Assembly: GCF_002251735.1 (NCBI RefSeq)
Contig: NZ_NOXS01000026.1
Span: forward strand, 287 to 64,286
Source of the DNA: Elstera cyanobacteriorum
GTDB lineage: Bacteria > Pseudomonadota > Alphaproteobacteria > Elsterales > Elsteraceae
Reading direction: 5' to 3'
Length of the DNA stretch: 64,000 nt
Under the pieces are notes generated by a model. It saw only the letters and a program-made list of their open reading frames with translations, had not been told where the DNA came from and ran no database searches. The position numbers and the translations under genes were made by a program. Positions 54,907 to 64,000 of the stretch are shown piece after piece (positions within the stretch are counted from its first letter, which is position 1; every line of letters starts with the position of its first letter).

Positions 54907-55926
54907 ATGGTAGCGCTGTCGATTTTGGACCTTGTGCGTATCCGCGAGGGCAGCGATGCGGGCACGGCCATCAACCATGCGCGCGATTTGGCGGCCCATG
55001 CCGAAACCTGGGGCTATACGCGTTTCTGGGTAGCGGAACACCACAATGCGGCGGGGATTGCCAGCGCCGCTACTTCCATTGTCATCGGCCATATTGCCGA
55101 GGGGACCAAGCATATCCGCGTTGGGGCGGGCGGTATCATGCTGCCGAACCACGCGCCCTATATCATCGCCGAACAGTTCGGCACGCTGGCCTCGCTCTAT
55201 TCCGGGCGGATCGATTTGGGTTTAGGGCGCGCGCCGGGGACCGATCAGATGACCCTGCGCGCCTTGCGCCGCGCCCCGGAAAGCGCCGATAGTTTCCCCC
55301 GCGACGTGGTGGAACTGCAGCATTATCTGGCCCCCGCCCAGCCGGGGCAGCGCTTGCGGGCGATCCCGGGGGCGGGGACGGAAGTGCCGCTGTGGATTCT
55401 CGGCTCCAGCCTCTTTGGTGCGCAACTCGCAGCGCAATTGGGGCTGCCCTATGCCTTCGCCTCGCATTTCGCGCCGGGGCAGTTGCTGGAGGCGTTGGAG
55501 ATTTACCGCCACCGCTTTACCCCATCCGACCAATGCGCCAAACCCTATGCGATGGCCGGGGTGAATATCATTGCCGCCGAGACGGATGCGGAGGCGAAAC
55601 GGCTGGCGACGACGCAGCAGATGTCCTTCACCAACCTCGTGCGCGGGCGGCGCAACCTTAGCCTGCCGCCGATTGACGATATTGAAAGCTACTGGACCCC
55701 GGTTGAAAAGGTGCAGGTTGGTCAGATGATGGCGCGCACCATTATCGGTTCGCCGGAAACCGTGCGCGCCGGGCTGGCGCGCTTTGTGGCTGAAACCGGG
55801 GTGGAGGAGGTGATGATCGTCTCCGATATCTTCGATCACCGGCTGCGGCTGCGCTCCTACGAGATCATCGCTTCGGTGGCCGACTCAACGGTGCCCGATC
55901 TGGCTTTTTCCACCGCAACCCCCTAA
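54907..55926 (+). CDS. LLM-class flavin-dependent oxidoreductase (luciferase-like)
   Basis: The 339-residue protein belongs to the bacterial luciferase-like group in which MsnO8 and YhbW fall. It opens [19 protein letters not shown] and has [17 protein letters not shown] and [15 protein letters not shown]. It should be a soluble FMN- or F420-using monooxygenase or reductase; conservation points to FMN in this lineage. The gene lies 51 bp after rhaK but no rhamnose role is indicated. Substrate unknown. Confidence 0.9.
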   Translation: MVALSILDLVRIREGSDAGTAINHARDLAAHAETWGYTRFWVAEHHNAAGIASAATSIVIGHIAEGTKHIRVGAGGIMLPNHAPYIIAEQFGTLASLYSGRIDLGLGRAPGTDQMTLRALRRAPESADSFPRDVVELQHYLAPAQPGQRLRAIPGAGTEVPLWILGSSLFGAQLAAQLGLPYAFASHFAPGQLLEALEIYRHRFTPSDQCAKPYAMAGVNIIAAETDAEAKRLATTQQMSFTNLVRGRRNLSLPPIDDIESYWTPVEKVQVGQMMARTIIGSPETVRAGLARFVAETGVEEVMIVSDIFDHRLRLRSYEIIASVADSTVPDLAFSTATP

Positions 55927-55965
55927 GCTCTCGCCCAATCCCTCATACAAATAAGGAGCGGGCAA

Positions 55966-56973
55966 ATGGGGCGGAAAGTCGCGTGGGGCGTTCTCAGCAC
56001 GGCCAAGATCGGGACGGCGAAGGTCATTCCAGCGATGCAGCAGGGCGCGGCAACGGTGATTGCTGCCATTGCCTCCCGCGATCTTGCCAGTGCGCAGGCG
56101 GCGGCAACGCAGTTGGGCATCCCCAAGGCTTACGGCAGCTATGAAGAGCTGCTGGCCGATCCCGCCATCGAGGCGATCTACAACCCGCTGCCCAATCACC
56201 TGCACGTTCCCTGGACGCTGAAGGCGTTGGCGGCGGGCAAGCATGTGCTGTGCGAAAAGCCCATCGGCCTGACCGCCGAGGAAGCTGGGGCGCTGATTGC
56301 AGCGCGCGATGCGTCCGGCAAGCATGTCGCGGAAGCCTTCATGGTCCGCTTCCACCCGCAATGGCGGCGGGCGCGGGAGATCGTGCGCTCGGGCGAGATT
56401 GGGGAGGTCCGTGCGATCCAGACCGCCTTTTCCTATTTCAATGCCGACCCCAACAATGTCCGCAACCAGGCCGATATCGGCGGCGGCGGGCTGCTGGATA
56501 TCGGCTGTTATGCGGTCGCGACCGCCCGCTATATCTTCGGGGCGGAGCCGGAGCGGGCGGCGGCGCTGGTCGATTTCGATCCAGCCTTCGGCACCGACCG
56601 GCTGACCTCCGGCCTACTGGCTTTCCCTGGCGGGCGGCAGGTGACCTTCACCTGCTCAACCCAGCTTGTGTCCTATCAGCGCGTGCAGATTTTCGGCACC
56701 AAGGGGCGGCTGGAGGTGGAAATCCCCTTCAACGCCCCGCCGGGTTACGGGTGCAGCATCGGCATCGATAGCGGTAAAGATCACTTCGGTAGCGGCATCC
56801 GCCGCGAAACCGTGGAGGCCTGCGATCAATATACCCTCCAGGGCGATGCCTTCTCCCGCATCATTTTGGGCGACGAGGCGCAGGAGTTTGGCATCGAGGA
56901 CGCGATTGCCAATATGCGCGCCCTCGATGCCCTGGCCCGTTCAGGCAAAAGCGGCGGGTTCGAGCGCGTATAA
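55966..56973 (+). CDS. Gfo/Idh/MocA-family NAD(P)-dependent oxidoreductase
   Basis: The 335-residue protein has an N-terminal Rossmann fold (WGVLSTAKIGTAKVIPAM) and the family motif HVLCEKPIGLTAEEA with the catalytic Lys. A C-terminal alpha/beta substrate domain follows, with DIGGGGLLDIGCYAV. It probably oxidises or reduces a sugar or polyol ring hydroxyl. GGAGCGGGCAA before the ATG is a good ribosome binding site. It stands between the LLM gene and an AraC regulator; substrate unknown. Confidence 0.9.
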   Translation: MGRKVAWGVLSTAKIGTAKVIPAMQQGAATVIAAIASRDLASAQAAATQLGIPKAYGSYEELLADPAIEAIYNPLPNHLHVPWTLKALAAGKHVLCEKPIGLTAEEAGALIAARDASGKHVAEAFMVRFHPQWRRAREIVRSGEIGEVRAIQTAFSYFNADPNNVRNQADIGGGGLLDIGCYAVATARYIFGAEPERAAALVDFDPAFGTDRLTSGLLAFPGGRQVTFTCSTQLVSYQRVQIFGTKGRLEVEIPFNAPPGYGCSIGIDSGKDHFGSGIRRETVEACDQYTLQGDAFSRIILGDEAQEFGIEDAIANMRALDALARSGKSGGFERV

Positions 56974-57042
56974 CCGCAAGATCGGTCAGGCGGCCTTGGG
57001 CGGCGGCAGGCTAGGGTTCCCCCGTCACGACGCGAGGGAGAC

Positions 57043-57918
57043 ATGGAGCTAACCGCCACCTACCGCGCCCGCCTGGACCGGGTTTTACGCTATCTCGACG
57101 AAAACCCGGATGGGCCACAGGATTTGGAGACGCTGAGCGGCATCGCCGCTTTCTCCAAATTCCATTTCCAGCGGCAGTTCAGCGCCTTTTTTGGTGTGAG
57201 CGCTGGGGCCTATGGGCAGCGGTTGCGCTTGCTGCGGGCGGCGCAGTGGCTGGCCTATTACCCGAAACGCCGGGTGTTGGACATCGCACTCGATAGCGGT
57301 TACGCCGGACCGGAAGCCTTTGCCCGCGCTTTCCGGCAGCTTTTCGGGCAAAGTCCCAGCGCTTTCCGTGCCGCCCCCGATTGGCCGTCGTGGCATGCCG
57401 CAACCCAAGCGATCCAGGAGGTTCGCATGACCCAGGCCCGCCGCGATTATTCCCCGTCCGATGTTGAAATCGTCGATTTCCCCGCAACGCCGCTGATGGT
57501 GCTGATGCATCGGGGCGATCCGGCTTTATTGGGCGAGACGATCCGCCGCTTCATTGCCTGGCGCCGCGCCCATAAGCTGCCGCCCCAGCGCTTTGCCACC
57601 TTCAACCTCGCCTACGACGATCCCGCCACCACCCCGCCCGAAGCCTATCGTTTCGGTCTGGGGGTCGCGACCCATCAGAACTACCCGCCCGACGACAGCG
57701 GTTTGGAGCCTTTGACTATCCCCGCCGGGCGCTGCGCCAAGATCCGCCATATCGGGCCGGATAGTGGTATCGCCGGGGCCGTGCTGTACCTCTATCGCGC
57801 ATGGTTGCCGCAGAGCGGCCTCAGCCCACGCGATTTTCCGCTGTTCTTTCAGCGCGTGACGCTATTCCCCGATGTGCCGGAGGCGGAGATGGTGACGGAT
57901 ATTTTCCTGCCCGTTTAA
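57043..57918 (+). CDS. AraC-family regulator with GyrI-like effector domain
   Basis: The 291-residue protein has two AraC HTH motifs at residues 1-110 (FSKFHFQRQFSAFFG; YAGPEAFARAFRQLFG) and a GyrI/SbmC-like small-molecule-binding domain from about 130 (VEIVDFPATPLMVLMHRGDP). This Rob/GyrI layout is typical of regulators responding to hydrophobic or cationic compounds. It starts with a GAGGGAGAC ribosome binding site. Targets are unknown; the neighbours are oxidoreductases. Confidence 0.9.
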   Translation: MELTATYRARLDRVLRYLDENPDGPQDLETLSGIAAFSKFHFQRQFSAFFGVSAGAYGQRLRLLRAAQWLAYYPKRRVLDIALDSGYAGPEAFARAFRQLFGQSPSAFRAAPDWPSWHAATQAIQEVRMTQARRDYSPSDVEIVDFPATPLMVLMHRGDPALLGETIRRFIAWRRAHKLPPQRFATFNLAYDDPATTPPEAYRFGLGVATHQNYPPDDSGLEPLTIPAGRCAKIRHIGPDSGIAGAVLYLYRAWLPQSGLSPRDFPLFFQRVTLFPDVPEAEMVTDIFLPV

Positions 57919-57922
57919 CGGC

Positions 57923-60091
57923 TTACCCTGCCTTCAGCAGCCGCACCGGCGTTGCTTTGAAGGCGGGGGTTTTGCTGCGGGGATCGACGGCGCAGCCGGT
58001 TAGCACATTGGCTTCCGGGTAATAGGCCATCACCGTGCCGCGCGCGACGCTATAGGCGCGGACGGTGACGCCTTCCAGGCGGCCAAAGTCCGACTCCAAC
58101 ACGGCGGCGTCGCCATCGCGAAGCCCGTGGGTTGCCAAGTCTTCGGCGTTCAGCATCACATCCATCCGCCCCAGGCCGCCACGGTAGGAATCGGTGCGTT
58201 CGTAAACGATGGAGTTGAACTGACCTTCCGACCGCACGGTTGTCAGCAGCAGCCCGTCTTGCACAGGCGGTAACGGGCGGGTGACGAAACGGGCTTTGCC
58301 GCTTTCGGTCTTAAAATGTGGCGTATGCAGCAGGCGGCCCCTTATGTGGAATTCCTGCCGCGCCACGTCGATATCGGCCAAATCTTCCATCCCCGGAATG
58401 ATCTTGGCAATCGCCTCCCGGATCGTGCGATGGGCCTTGAAGGCGGTAAAATCCAGCGGGCAACCCGGCAGGAGCCGGGCGGCGAGGTCGCAGAGAATAT
58501 CCGTTTCTGGCCGAACGTCGCCCAAGCGGCGGATGCCGCCGTCCGATAGGCGAACGAAGTTGAACATCGATTCTTGCGTCGTCGGCTGCCATTCCTCGTC
58601 CCGCGCGGTGACGGGCAGGATGAGGGCTTCGCTGCGGTCATGGCCGTGGATATGGCCTTTATTCAGTGTCGTCGTCAGGAACAGTTTAAAGCCAATCTTG
58701 TCGAAGGCTTCGGCTGAAAACCGCGTGTTTGGGTTGGCCTCATAAAGATTGCCGCCCATCAGCAGCGCTGCATCGATCTCCCCGCGATGGGCCGCCTGCA
58801 TGCAGGCCATCGTGTCCATCCCTTTGGCGCGGGGTAGGGTAACGCCGAATAGGGTTTCAATCTTCGCCATGACGTCGGCGGCCAGCACGGGTTTGACGCC
58901 GATCGTGCCGATGCCCTGCACGTTGGAATGACCGCGCAAAGGCAGCAACCCCGCCCCCGGGCGCCCGATCTGTCCGCAGAGCAGGGCGAGGTTGGCGATA
59001 TATTCGACCGTCTCGACGCCATTGAGGTGATGGGTGACGCCCATGCCCCAGGCGATGACGGCGGAATGTGCCCCGGCATAGCGCGCGGCGACCCGCTCGA
59101 TCTCCGTTTGGCTCAGGCCGGTGCGGGCTTCAATCTCGGCCCACTCGGTGCTTTCGGTATCGGCGCGGAAGCGGTCAAAATCATCGGCATGCGCGGCGAT
59201 GAACGTCGCATTTGCCGCGCCCGCCGCCAGCACGGCTTTGGCGATGCCTTTCAGCACCGCAAGGTCCGACCCGACGCGCGGTTGCACATAGTCCGACGCG
59301 ATCCAATCGCCGCCCGAAACCATCGACCGCAGGCTTTTTGGCAGGGCAAAGCGCACCAGCCCGGCTTCCTTAGCGGGATTGATGACGATCACGTCGCCGC
59401 CCCGGTCACGCACCGCCTTGAGTTTATGGATAAAGCGCGGGTGGTTGGAGGCAGGGTTGGCACCGATCAGCAGCACCAGATCGCAGCGGTCGAGGTCTTC
59501 CATCTCCACCGTCGCCGTGCCGGTGCCGATGGTCGCATCAAGCCCCACGCCGGTGGCCTGGTGGCAGTAGTAGGAGCAGTTGTTGACATTGTTCGTGCCA
59601 TAAAGCCGCGCCAGCAACTGCAGCACGAACCCAGCTTCGTTCGAGGAGCGGCCGGAGGAATAGAAGAAGCTGCGGGCGGGATCGGTCGCGGCGAAGCGCG
59701 CAGCAGCAAGGTCCAGCGCCTCCCCCCAGCCGATGGGGGTGAAACGGTCGGCACCAGGGGCTTTGTAGATCGGGAAGGCGAGGCGGCCCAAATGCTCCAG
59801 CTCGTGCCCATCGAGGTCGCGCAGGTCGGCAAGGCTATGGTCGATGACCGCCGCCGGAATGCCCGGCTGAATGTCGGTCGATTGCGCCTGGATGGATTTA
59901 TTGCAGACGGAGGGGAACTCCCCCGCCTCATTCGTCATGCCGCCCTTCTGCCCGCCCATCCCAAGCGCGCAGGCTTTGCAGGTATTCTTCGCCGTCAGGG
60001 CCTTGGCGGTATTGTCGAGACCGATGCGGGTTGCGGTTTTCAGCGCATACAGCACTTTCTTCGGCCCGCCGCCGACAATGGCTTTGCTCAT
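57923..60091 (-). CDS. FdhF/YdeP-like molybdopterin oxidoreductase alpha subunit
   Basis: The 722-residue protein belongs to the Mo/W-bisMGD oxidoreductases in the YdeP branch of formate dehydrogenase-like enzymes. The N-terminal region has C38 and C41 (NTCKACALG) and C63 (SVCNKS), a short Fe-S-type cluster of Cys. Later motifs YYCHQATGVGLDA, AWGMGVTHHLNGV and RGHSNVQGIGTIG match the family, and the C-terminal MoCo-binding domain begins near residue 600. No partner Fe-S or diaphorase subunit lies beside it. ATG 60091 has GGGGGAACC upstream. In E. coli YdeP is linked to acid resistance; the substrate here is unknown. Confidence 0.88.
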   Translation of the reverse strand: MSKAIVGGGPKKVLYALKTATRIGLDNTAKALTAKNTCKACALGMGGQKGGMTNEAGEFPSVCNKSIQAQSTDIQPGIPAAVIDHSLADLRDLDGHELEHLGRLAFPIYKAPGADRFTPIGWGEALDLAAARFAATDPARSFFYSSGRSSNEAGFVLQLLARLYGTNNVNNCSYYCHQATGVGLDATIGTGTATVEMEDLDRCDLVLLIGANPASNHPRFIHKLKAVRDRGGDVIVINPAKEAGLVRFALPKSLRSMVSGGDWIASDYVQPRVGSDLAVLKGIAKAVLAAGAANATFIAAHADDFDRFRADTESTEWAEIEARTGLSQTEIERVAARYAGAHSAVIAWGMGVTHHLNGVETVEYIANLALLCGQIGRPGAGLLPLRGHSNVQGIGTIGVKPVLAADVMAKIETLFGVTLPRAKGMDTMACMQAAHRGEIDAALLMGGNLYEANPNTRFSAEAFDKIGFKLFLTTTLNKGHIHGHDRSEALILPVTARDEEWQPTTQESMFNFVRLSDGGIRRLGDVRPETDILCDLAARLLPGCPLDFTAFKAHRTIREAIAKIIPGMEDLADIDVARQEFHIRGRLLHTPHFKTESGKARFVTRPLPPVQDGLLLTTVRSEGQFNSIVYERTDSYRGGLGRMDVMLNAEDLATHGLRDGDAAVLESDFGRLEGVTVRAYSVARGTVMAYYPEANVLTGCAVDPRSKTPAFKATPVRLLKAG

Positions 60092-60218
60092 GGTTCCCCC
60101 GATCATTTTGATTATCTTAAGGCCTTGAAGGGTAATTTTCATCCCCCGCCGAAAACCCATGAAAAAATCAGGGTTTTGCTGGGCTTGACTGGGAAGAACT
60201 TCTCCGTAAGGTGCGCCG

Positions 60219-62294
60219 ATGGAAACGCCGAAAGCCTTATTTTCTTACCGCAAGCATTGGGCGCACCGCTTTGGCACCGCGCCCTTCCTGCCCATGTCCC
60301 GCGCCGAAATGGAGATGCTGGGCTGGGACGCCTGTGATGTCATCCTGGTAACGGGCGACGCTTACGTCGATCACCCGAGCTTTGGCATGGCGATCATCGG
60401 GCGCTTGCTGGAGGCGCAGGGCTTCCGCGTCGGCATCATCGCGCAGCCCGATTGGACCAGCGCCGAGGCGTTCAAGGTCTTGGGCAAGCCGACGCTGTAT
60501 TTCGGCGTGACCGGCGGCAATATGGATTCGATGGTGAACCGTTACACCTCGGACCGCCGCCTGCGCAGCAACGACAGCTACACCCCGAACGGCGAGGGCG
60601 GTAAGCGCCCGGACCGCGCCGCGATTGTCTATTCGCACCGCTGTCGCGAAGCCTATGGCGATGTGCCGATCGTGCTGGGCGGTATTGAAGGCTCGCTGCG
60701 CCGCATCGCCCATTACGATTATTGGTCGGACAAGGTGCGCCGCTCGATCCTGATCGACGCCAAGGCCGATATTCTGCTCTACGGCAATGCCGAGCGCGCG
60801 GTGGTGGAAGTGACCCACCGCATCGCCAAGGGCAAGGATATCCAGACGTTCGACGATGTGCGCGGCGTCGTGCTGGTCAAAGACCGGGTGCCGGACGGTT
60901 GGACGGAAGTTTCCGCCGAGGATATGGACACCGCCGAAGACGGCGCGCGCCCGACGCCGCCGAATACGGTGCTGCGTCTGCCCGCCTATGATCAAGTGGC
61001 GGGCGACCCGGAAAGTTATGCCCGCGCGTCGCGCGTGTTGCACCGGGAAAGCAATCCCGGCAACGCCCGCCCGCTGGTGCAGCGCCACGGCACCCGCGAA
61101 GTGTGGTTGACGCCGCCACCGATCCCACTGGAAACGGATGAAATGGACGGGGTCTATGATCTGACCTACGCCCGCGCGCCGCATCCCTCCTATGGCGAGG
61201 CCAAGATTCCCGCTTGGGATATGATCCGCTTTTCGGTCACGATCATGCGCGGCTGCTTTGGCGGCTGTTCCTTCTGCTCGATCACCGAGCACGAGGGCCG
61301 CATCATCCAAAGCCGGTCGGAAGAATCGATCCTCAAGGAAATCGAAGTCGTTCGCGATAAAACCGAAGGGTTTACCGGCATTATCTCCGACATTGGCGGA
61401 CCGACCGCCAATATGTACCGTATGGCGTGTAAGGATAAGGAGACGGAAGCCGTCTGCCGCCGCCCGTCCTGCGTCTATCCGGATATTTGCAAGAACCTCA
61501 ACACCAGCCATGATTCGCTGATCCAGCTTTACCGCAAGGCGCGGGAACTGCCGGGGATCAAGAAAATCATGGTCGCGTCGGGCGTGCGCTACGATCTTGC
61601 GATCAAAAGCCCGACCTATGTGAAGGAACTGGTGAAGCACCACGTTGGCGGCTACCTGAAGATCGCGCCGGAGCATACCGAAGACGGGCCGCTGTCCAAG
61701 ATGATGAAGCCCGGTATCGGCTCCTACGACCGCTTTAAGCAGCTCTTTGATCAGGCCGCGCGCGAGGCGAAGAAGGAATATTACCTCATCCCCTATTTCA
61801 TCGCCGCCCATCCGGGCACCAGCGACGAAGATATGATGAACCTTGCGATTTGGCTGAAGAAGAATAATTACCGCGCCGATCAGGTGCAAACCTTCCTACC
61901 GTCGCCCATGTCGCTGTCGGCGGCCATGTATTATTCCGGCGCCAATCCGCTGCGTCCGGTGCGGCGCGGCCAGTCGGAACGGGTCAATGCGATTAAGGGG
62001 CTGCGCCAGCGCCGCCTGCACAAAGCCTTCTTGCGCTACCACGACCCTGAAAACTGGCCGATGCTGCGCGATGCCCTGAAGCGTATGGGCCGGGCCGATT
62101 TGATCGGGCCGAGCAAGAACCACCTCATTCCAAGCTGGCAGCCGGCGGGGACCGGGCTGAAGCATGGTAATAGCGCGAGCGGCGGCTCGTCGGGCAAACC
62201 GCGCGACACTGGTGCGGCACCGGCCGCGCAGAAGTTCACCACCAAAGGCGTGTGGGCGCGGCCCAAAGCCAAGCCGAAGGCGAAGGGGGCGTAA
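60219..62294 (+). CDS. YgiQ-family radical SAM protein
   Basis: The 691-residue protein has the full YgiQ length. The radical SAM cluster motif is C346-x3-C350-x2-C353 ([17 protein letters not shown]). The N terminus ([22 protein letters not shown], in parts; [13 protein letters not shown]) is strongly conserved across YgiQ proteins, and the C-terminal tail is Lys/Ala/Pro-rich. Its reaction is not known. It is divergent from the FdhF-like gene with a 127-bp gap that holds the hairpin AAAACCC (60152-60158) / GGGTTTT (60171-60177). Confidence 0.93.
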   Translation: METPKALFSYRKHWAHRFGTAPFLPMSRAEMEMLGWDACDVILVTGDAYVDHPSFGMAIIGRLLEAQGFRVGIIAQPDWTSAEAFKVLGKPTLYFGVTGGNMDSMVNRYTSDRRLRSNDSYTPNGEGGKRPDRAAIVYSHRCREAYGDVPIVLGGIEGSLRRIAHYDYWSDKVRRSILIDAKADILLYGNAERAVVEVTHRIAKGKDIQTFDDVRGVVLVKDRVPDGWTEVSAEDMDTAEDGARPTPPNTVLRLPAYDQVAGDPESYARASRVLHRESNPGNARPLVQRHGTREVWLTPPPIPLETDEMDGVYDLTYARAPHPSYGEAKIPAWDMIRFSVTIMRGCFGGCSFCSITEHEGRIIQSRSEESILKEIEVVRDKTEGFTGIISDIGGPTANMYRMACKDKETEAVCRRPSCVYPDICKNLNTSHDSLIQLYRKARELPGIKKIMVASGVRYDLAIKSPTYVKELVKHHVGGYLKIAPEHTEDGPLSKMMKPGIGSYDRFKQLFDQAAREAKKEYYLIPYFIAAHPGTSDEDMMNLAIWLKKNNYRADQVQTFLPSPMSLSAAMYYSGANPLRPVRRGQSERVNAIKGLRQRRLHKAFLRYHDPENWPMLRDALKRMGRADLIGPSKNHLIPSWQPAGTGLKHGNSASGGSSGKPRDTGAAPAAQKFTTKGVWARPKAKPKAKGA

Positions 62295-62307
62295 CGCCCC
62301 CGGGCTC

Positions 62308-63423
62308 CTAGCCCAAAACCGCCCGCAGGCGTGGCTGCGGCAGGGTCAGGCCCAAATTTTCCGCCGCCGCGACAAGGGGGGCGAGGCGGCGCAGGCGTTT
62401 ATCGGCGTGGTTCTGGGCAATATCCGCCAACCGGTGCTTGAGGAACGGGTTGAGGAAACGGTCGCGCACGTCCGCGAGATAGGCCGTCGCCTCGGCCCCG
62501 AGGCCCCAGGCGGCGAAGATGGGCAGCACCTCCTCGGTCCACATCGCCTCGAGATCGGTGCGGATTGTCGGGGTTTCCATTGCTTGAAACACCGTCTCCC
62601 CCGCCGCGCGCGCCTGCCGTAGCCAACCATCGGCGAGATAGGTATGGCCGAGGTTCAGCAGATGCAGCTTTAGCCGCTCGATCACGGCCAAATCTGGGAC
62701 GATTTGGAGGGCCGGATGGCGGCAGGGTAGGGTTAGCCCCGCCTGCGCTTCGATGGCCCAAAGCGCATAGGGTTCCGCCACCGCGCCCACCGGCTCGATG
62801 GGTTCGGAAACGATGCGATCCACCAAGGAATTCGCCCAGCGGCAACTCTCCGCTAGCCAGGCGCGAAACCCTGCCGCCGCGCCCCAGGTCAGGGCGAGGT
62901 TCTGCACAATGCCCCGTAACGTATCGCCATTACGGCTAATGAGTTCGCAGGGAAACACCGAAAGGGGGGGCGCCCCCGCCTGCCAGCGGTCGTGCAAGAG
63001 CACCAGCAGCTTCGCCGGAAAGGACCGGGGGGCGTCGGCGCCCGGAAGGAGCAGGCTCGGCCCATCGGCAGGGTGGAGGGCATAGCCCGCATCACCGGTA
63101 TTGGACAGGATGACCTCAACCTCGCCCGTGATCATGCGGCGCAGAACGGCCCAATCTCGCCCGGCGTGATAGGCGGCGCGGATGCCGGTGCACCGCTGTT
63201 CTGTATCGATGATCTGACCGTTTTGCCGCCCCCGGATGCGCACGGGATAGCCGCCGCCTGCCGCCAGCGCGGTCACGCGGGCGTGGCTGGATGGATTATC
63301 GGTTGTCTGCACCACGGCAATCGGGCCGAGGGCCTCGCCGCGCTCCAGCGCTTCTGAAACAAACAGATCGGCATGGGCTTGCAGAAAGCGGCTGGTGCCG
63401 AATTGCAGGATCGGCGTTAGCAT
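62308..63423 (-). CDS. Mannitol dehydrogenase-family reductase (tagaturonate reductase/UxaB-like)
   Basis: The 371-residue protein is a long-chain polyol-specific dehydrogenase. The N terminus LQFGTSRFLQAHADLF, the motif LSNTGDAGY, and the catalytic region SVFPCELISRNGDTL are UxaB/tagaturonate reductase-like, and SRWANSLVDRIV-like CRWANSLVDRIVSEP follows. E. coli UxaB is longer (483), so this is a short family member. It overlaps the Zn alcohol dehydrogenase by 7 bp, so a hexonate/hexuronate pathway unit begins here and continues off the window. Confidence 0.83.
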   Translation of the reverse strand: MLTPILQFGTSRFLQAHADLFVSEALERGEALGPIAVVQTTDNPSSHARVTALAAGGGYPVRIRGRQNGQIIDTEQRCTGIRAAYHAGRDWAVLRRMITGEVEVILSNTGDAGYALHPADGPSLLLPGADAPRSFPAKLLVLLHDRWQAGAPPLSVFPCELISRNGDTLRGIVQNLALTWGAAAGFRAWLAESCRWANSLVDRIVSEPIEPVGAVAEPYALWAIEAQAGLTLPCRHPALQIVPDLAVIERLKLHLLNLGHTYLADGWLRQARAAGETVFQAMETPTIRTDLEAMWTEEVLPIFAAWGLGAEATAYLADVRDRFLNPFLKHRLADIAQNHADKRLRRLAPLVAAAENLGLTLPQPRLRAVLG

Positions 63424-64000
63424 TCAACGAGGGCCTTTACCACGCCCGCTGCCGGATCGAGCAGGGCGGGAAACCGTTCCGGCACTTCGGTCAGCGTCAT
63501 GCGGTGGGTGGCCAACGCCGCGTCGGGAATCTGCCCGGCGCGCATCGCGGCCAGCACAGTTTCGAAATCCGCCAGCGTGGCATTGCGGCTGCCCATCAGC
63601 GTCATTTCGCGCTTATGAAACTCTGGGTCGGAAAAGCCGATGGTGGCATTGACGATGGAGACCAGCACATAGGTGCCGCCGTGGGCGACGAAGCCAAAAC
63701 CGCGCTCCATTGCTTTTGGATTGCCGGTCGCGTCGAAAACCCGGTCGAAGAAAACCCCCTCCGTTAGATCAATCAGCCGCGCCTGATCGTCCGGCCCTAG
63801 GGCGACGGTTTCAACGCCGAGATGCTGGCGGCAGAAGGCCAACCGATCTTCCCGCCCATCCAGCACCGTAACGATGCCGCCGCGCAGCTTAGCGAAAATG
63901 GCGACCGCCATGCCGATAGGCCCGGCACCGACGACCAGCGTGTGCTGATCGGTTTCGACCTGTCCGCGCCGCACGGCATGGGCGCCGATGGCGAGAAACT
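63417..64000 (-). CDS. Zinc-type medium-chain alcohol dehydrogenase, partial (N terminus beyond window)
   Basis: About 194 C-terminal residues are present; the frame is open to the edge (FLAIGAHAVRRGQ at the boundary). The Rossmann motif VVGAGPIGMAVAIFAKLRG, VLDGRED as the NAD-binding acidic strand end, and DATGNPKAMERGF are clear. The layout is like L-gulonate/L-galactonate or sorbitol-type dehydrogenases (LgoD-like). The zinc-binding N-terminal half is outside the window. It is upstream of and overlaps the UxaB-like gene, suggesting successive steps in acid-sugar oxidation. Confidence 0.85.
   Translation of the reverse strand, partial: FLAIGAHAVRRGQVETDQHTLVVGAGPIGMAVAIFAKLRGGIVTVLDGREDRLAFCRQHLGVETVALGPDDQARLIDLTEGVFFDRVFDATGNPKAMERGFGFVAHGGTYVLVSIVNATIGFSDPEFHKREMTLMGSRNATLADFETVLAAMRAGQIPDAALATHRMTLTEVPERFPALLDPAAGVVKALVEC

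Noticed and set aside
58928-60337. 469-codon open frame on the plus strand
   Set aside because: It is antisense to the molybdoenzyme and runs into the YgiQ start in another frame. No protein family is recognisable.
60237-61889. 550-codon open frame on the minus strand
   Set aside because: It is antisense to the YgiQ gene, whose radical SAM motif and conserved N terminus are intact.

Overview
The window is a dense, GC-rich stretch of an alphaproteobacterial chromosome. I infer a Rhodospirillales/Azospirillum-like organism, tentatively, from the gene families, the rhizobial-style rha gene set, the initiator tRNA variant and the codon bias. Almost every gene imports or breaks down a small carbon source. 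There are five complete ABC importers, three FGGY sugar kinases, two MalK/PotA-type and three RbsA-type (one single-domain) ATPases, and at least seven dedicated regulators. I see no phage, transposase, CRISPR array or rRNA. The only RNA gene is an initiator tRNA at the left edge.

Layout. (1) 57-133: tRNA-fMet with a bidirectional terminator. (2) 268-10259: a MocR-regulated locus. An aldehyde dehydrogenase and an enolase-superfamily dehydratase-like enzyme read left. A MocR regulator, a PotDABC-type importer and a GMC oxidoreductase read right. Two copies of a ~42 bp element, in opposite orientation, sit at the two likely promoters. The substrate is unknown. (3) 10256-13107: a Zn/Cd/Pb P-type ATPase and a divergent MerR regulator. 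(4) 13071-22904: an eight-gene leftward operon resembling an erythritol (ery) locus: ribose-type importer, SorC regulator, LyxK/EryA-like kinase and GlpD/EryB-like dehydrogenase. It carries an aldo/keto reductase and a DhnA-type aldolase where isomerases would be expected. (5) 22955-32176: amino-sugar salvage. nagK-like kinase, GntR regulator, SIS-type deaminase and nagA read left; murQ and a CUT1 importer read right. (6) 32243-39626: a ROK regulator and xylFHG-xylAB. (7) 39671-44084: isoaspartyl peptidase, a LysR regulator and mmsAB (valine catabolism). (8) 44083-54855: a complete rhizobial-type L-rhamnose locus, rhaDI divergent from rhaRSTPQMK, with three operator repeats 21 bp apart. (9) 54907-64000: unrelated oxidoreductases (LLM flavoprotein, Gfo/Idh/MocA, FdhF-like molybdoenzyme), an AraC-GyrI regulator, a YgiQ radical SAM protein, and a hexuronate-type reductase followed by a Zn alcohol dehydrogenase cut by the window edge.

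How the genes work together. Each module couples a high-affinity importer to its first catabolic enzymes under a local regulator. All five binding-protein genes are followed by an inverted repeat before the next transporter gene, which probably keeps the binding protein more abundant than the membrane parts. The two least explained modules, and the best candidates for new biology, are the MocR/GMC/enolase locus and the aldolase-containing ery-like operon.
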